Assembly: GCA_012798055.1 (NCBI GenBank)
Contig: JAAZOA010000350.1
Coordinates: 1 to 6,990 of the forward strand
Origin: Syntrophomonadaceae bacterium
GTDB taxonomy: Bacteria; Bacillota; Syntrophomonadia; Syntrophomonadales; Syntrophomonadaceae
Direction of reading: 5' to 3'
Length of the DNA: 6,990 nucleotides
Part shown: positions 6,608 through 6,990 of the stretch, one piece after another
Layout: each line of letters starts with the position of its first letter
Position numbering within the stretch: the stretch's first letter is position 1
The notes under the pieces: model-generated
Databases searched by the model: none
Seen by the model: only the letters and a program-made list of their open reading frames with translations
What the model was told of the DNA's origin: nothing
Made by a program: the position numbers and the translations under genes

Positions 6608-6638
6608 TGGACAGAATTGTAGTTTTATGGTTTAATAT
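6608..6638 (+). promoter_or_regulatory. Candidate promoter for the c-di-GMP riboswitch transcript
   Basis: TGGACA (6608-6613) is followed after 17 bases by TTTAAT (6631-6636), which overlaps TAATAT (6633-6638). Transcription would start near 6644, about 18 bases before the first aptamer, inside the palindrome TACACGTGTA (6640-6649). The rest of 6530-6607 holds no gene and no clear terminator for the thi operon. Confidence 0.45.
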
Positions 6639-6658
6639 CTACACGTGTACTCTTGAAT

Positions 6659-6742
6659 AAAGGCAAACCTGTCGAAAGGCAGGGACGCAAAGCCACGGGT
6701 CTAAGGCCAGAAAGGTTATGACAGCCGGGTTGCCGGGAGCAG
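6659..6742 (+). promoter_or_regulatory. Cyclic di-GMP-I (GEMM-I) riboswitch, first copy
   Basis: The GEMM-I aptamer landmarks are present. GGCAA (6662-6666) pairs with TTGCC (6730-6734) as the closing helix. CCTGTC/GGCAGG (6668-6683) is capped by a GAAA tetraloop. Then come GGGACGCAAAGCC and the tetraloop receptor halves TCTAAG (6700-6705) and TATGA (6717-6721), followed by CAGCCGGG. The base before GCAAACC that matches the ligand-contacting G20 of the Vibrio Vc2 aptamer is G, which favours c-di-GMP over the cGAMP-type variants that carry A. A terminator/antiterminator platform follows. The regulated gene is beyond the window. Confidence 0.93.
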
Positions 6743-6757
6743 AATCGTCGCACGCTT

Positions 6758-6789
6758 ACCTGCTTGGCAACCGCCCGAGCAGGTTTTTT
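6758..6789 (+). terminator. Intrinsic terminator of the first c-di-GMP riboswitch
   Basis: ACCTGCTTGG (6758-6767) pairs with CCGAGCAGGT (6775-6784) over 10 bp with one G-U pair, followed by a T-run to 6789. The left arm and its loop (CTGCTTGGCAACC, 6760-6772) can instead pair with the aptamer's 3' end (GGTTGCC 6728-6734 and AGCAG 6738-6742). The terminator is therefore expected when ligand holds the closing helix, which makes an OFF switch. Confidence 0.9.
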
Positions 6790-6874
6790 AATATCATTGT
6801 CTATCTCCCGTGTTTTTTTATGTTTTTTTCGTATATCTAAGTGATTGACAGCGGGTCCCAAAGCCCCTAACGAC
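6790..6874. other. Spacer between the two riboswitches, no gene
   Basis: This is an 85-base A/T-rich stretch with two T-runs, and no supportable coding region on either strand. An isolated TTGACA at 6845-6850 has no good -10 partner in a position that would leave the second aptamer intact. Confidence 0.6.
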
Positions 6875-6960
6875 AAAGGCAAACCTGGCGAAAGCCAGGG
6901 ACGCAAAGCCACGGATCTAAGGCCATAAAGGTTACGACAGCCGGGTTGCCAGGAGCAGAA
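6875..6960 (+). promoter_or_regulatory. Cyclic di-GMP-I (GEMM-I) riboswitch, second copy
   Basis: This is a near-copy of the first aptamer 216 bases downstream: 82 of 88 bases match from 6875 to 6962. GGCAA (6878-6882) pairs with TTGCC (6946-6950). CCTGGC/GCCAGG (6884-6899) is capped by GAAA. The ligand-contacting G is kept. The receptor halves are TCTAAG (6916-6921) and TACGA (6933-6937), the second changed from TATGA. The two copies lie in series on the same strand, so they probably control one downstream gene outside the window. Confidence 0.92.
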
Positions 6961-6973
6961 TCAAAGTTGAGTC

Positions 6974-6990
6974 ACCTGCTTGGCATCTGC
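6974..6990 (+). terminator. Left arm of the second riboswitch terminator (cut by window end)
   Basis: ACCTGCTTGGCA (6974-6985) repeats the left arm of the first terminator exactly. It can pair with the second aptamer's 3' end (TGCCA 6947-6951, AGCAG 6954-6958). The right arm and T-run should lie just past 6990; this is predicted, not seen. Confidence 0.6.

Noticed and set aside
6845..6873. TTGACA at 6845-6850 as a separate promoter for the second riboswitch
   Set aside because: The best -10 at 17 bases is TAACGA, a poor match, and the transcript would start at or inside the aptamer's closing helix.
6659..6962. Repeated blocks that could suggest a CRISPR array or a mobile repeat
   Set aside because: There are only two copies, each 88 bases long and 216 bases apart, and both carry complete GEMM-I aptamer features. 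They are tandem riboswitches.
6659..6962. cGAMP-specific (GEMM-Ib) variants
   Set aside because: Both copies carry G at the position matching G20 of the Vc2 aptamer; the cGAMP class carries A there.

Overview
The window looks like a chromosomal segment of an anaerobic Gram-positive bacterium of the Clostridia type (Bacillota). The reasons are strong GGAGG-type ribosome binding sites, a TTG start on folD, the rnhB-yraN gene pair, a thiD-thiE fusion under a terminator-type TPP riboswitch, and c-di-GMP-I riboswitches with intrinsic terminators. I cannot name a genus. All genes read on the + strand, and nothing points to phage, transposons or CRISPR.

Layout. 1-384: C-terminal part of RNase HII (rnhB), cut by the window edge. 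501-848: YraN/UPF0102 nuclease-fold protein, closed by an intrinsic terminator at 867-897. 943-1773: FolD-like folate dehydrogenase/cyclohydrolase with a divergent active site. 1774-2123: no gene; it holds a candidate promoter, a leader hairpin, a TPP riboswitch and its terminator. 2124-6529: a four-gene thiamin operon, thiD-thiE fusion, thiC, thiM and a HAD phosphatase, with gaps of about 40-60 bases and mostly good ribosome binding sites. 6530-6990: no gene; it holds a candidate promoter and two near-identical c-di-GMP-I riboswitches in tandem. The first has a complete terminator/antiterminator platform and the second is cut by the window end.

How the genes work together. ThiC makes HMP-P from the purine intermediate AIR. 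The ThiD half phosphorylates HMP/HMP-P to HMP-PP. ThiM phosphorylates salvaged hydroxyethylthiazole. The ThiE half joins the two to thiamin phosphate. TPP in excess should shut the operon through the riboswitch. No thiazole synthesis genes (thiG/H/S/F) and no ThiL or thiamin pyrophosphokinase are in the window, so the last step and the thiazole source lie elsewhere. The HAD phosphatase at the operon end is a candidate for a phosphatase step on thiamin phosphate or a related phosphate ester.

Most worth a second look: the tandem c-di-GMP switches, where the mutually exclusive pairings predict ligand-induced termination and the copies differ in informative ways; the ACACGTGT palindrome just after the -10 of both riboswitch promoters; the HAD phosphatase in the thi operon; and the missing canonical lysine in FolD. 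I did not find a clearly new multi-gene system.
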